From an uncultured Oxalobacteraceae bacterium (GTDB lineage Bacteria; Pseudomonadota; Gammaproteobacteria; Burkholderiales; Burkholderiaceae): a stretch of DNA of 6,670 nucleotides. Below, piece by piece: positions 6,445 to 6,670 of the stretch. Made by a program: the position numbers and the translations under genes. The stretch is taken from contig CAMLHI010000114.1 of NCBI GenBank assembly GCA_946479705.1, forward strand, positions 1 to 6,670. Reading direction: 5' to 3'. Within the stretch, counting starts at the first letter, position 1. Each line of letters begins with the position of its first letter. The notes under the pieces are model-generated. The model saw only the letters and a list, made by a program, of their open reading frames with translations. It made no database searches and had not been told where the DNA came from.

Positions 6445-6448
6445 CCTC

Positions 6449-6670
6449 TCAGTTGGTGAAGTGATCGAAACCGGCCAGCTGGAGGTCCAGCAGGCTGCCG
6501 TCGGCGGCGGTGAGGCGCAGCCCGGGGGCGGCGTCGATCCGGCCCACCCGCGTGACCGCGGTGCCGGCCTTGGCGCCGGCCTGGAGGATGGCGGCGCGCT
6601 GTTCGGGCGCGGCGGTGAAGCACAGTTCGTAGTCGTCGCCGCCGGCCGCGCAGAAGCGCCGCCGCAGGGC
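6449..6670 (-). CDS. thiL: Thiamine-monophosphate kinase ThiL, C-terminal end
   Basis: The last 73 residues are present; the rest lies beyond the right edge. Recognition rests on AGGDDYELCFT (residues 9-19 of this fragment), the conserved ThiL block near the active site, followed by VTRVGRI (39-45), a GLRLTAADG segment, and the typical ending AGFDHF. ThiL phosphorylates thiamine monophosphate to thiamine diphosphate with ATP, the last step of cofactor synthesis in the cytoplasm. The stop codon is the complement of 6449-6451, and only four bases separate it from the stop of the convergent EAL gene. No T-rich terminator hairpin is visible between them, so transcripts from each side probably run into the other gene. 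Confidence 0.92.
   Translation of the reverse strand, partial: ALRRRFCAAGGDDYELCFTAAPEQRAAILQAGAKAGTAVTRVGRIDAAPGLRLTAADGSLLDLQLAGFDHFTN

Noticed and set aside
6424..6448. GAGGC...GCCTC inverted repeat at the convergent junction as a bidirectional terminator
   Set aside because: Only five base pairs with a 15-base loop and no T run on either side; too weak to call.

Overview
The window is high-GC, tightly packed DNA from a betaproteobacterium, most likely of the Oxalobacteraceae (Massilia, Duganella or Janthinobacterium type). That placement is an inference from protein style, GC bias and the presence of thiL and cinA/pncC. No rRNA, tRNA or CRISPR array is visible.

Left third (1-1597, minus strand). 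Three genes run leftward in close order. They are pncC (CinA C-terminal type NMN amidohydrolase, 1115-1597), a secreted purple-acid-phosphatase-like metallophosphoesterase (210-1106, starting 8 bases after pncC stops), and the N-terminus of a ParA/TraL-type ATPase (1-173, cut by the window edge). A 14-bp tandem duplication sits across the stop codon of the phosphoesterase gene.

Middle (1598-1903). This 306-bp divergent spacer separates pncC from a signalling operon. It holds a good intrinsic-terminator-like hairpin pointing leftward, a weak candidate pncC promoter, and a 28-codon ORF whose stop overlaps the start of the kinase gene.

Right two thirds (1904-6444, plus strand). Two genes overlap by ATGA and are almost certainly co-translated. 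The first encodes a membrane hybrid histidine kinase (TM, CHASE8-like periplasmic domain, TM, HAMP, coiled coil, HisKA, HATPase, receiver). The second encodes an 848-residue cytoplasmic protein of order receiver, PAS, GGDEF, EAL, receiver. Together they look like an envelope-stress or redox type sensor feeding a cyclic-di-GMP enzyme. The GGDEF domain keeps its signature motif. However, it has Ala where diguanylate cyclases have the first metal-binding Asp, and it lacks the I-site Arg, while every EAL catalytic residue I could check is intact. The protein is therefore predicted to be mainly a phosphodiesterase.

Right end (6449-6670, minus strand). This is the C-terminus of ThiL, converging on the EAL gene with only 4 bases between stop codons. 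In many Burkholderiales thiL, pgpA and cinA/pncC are neighbours (from memory). Here the signalling pair lies in that interval in the opposite direction and no pgpA is present.

The points most worth checking are the degenerate GGDEF, the two-receiver architecture with no HPt partner, the CHASE8-type kinase without an adjacent YfiR gene, and the leftward terminator in the divergent spacer.
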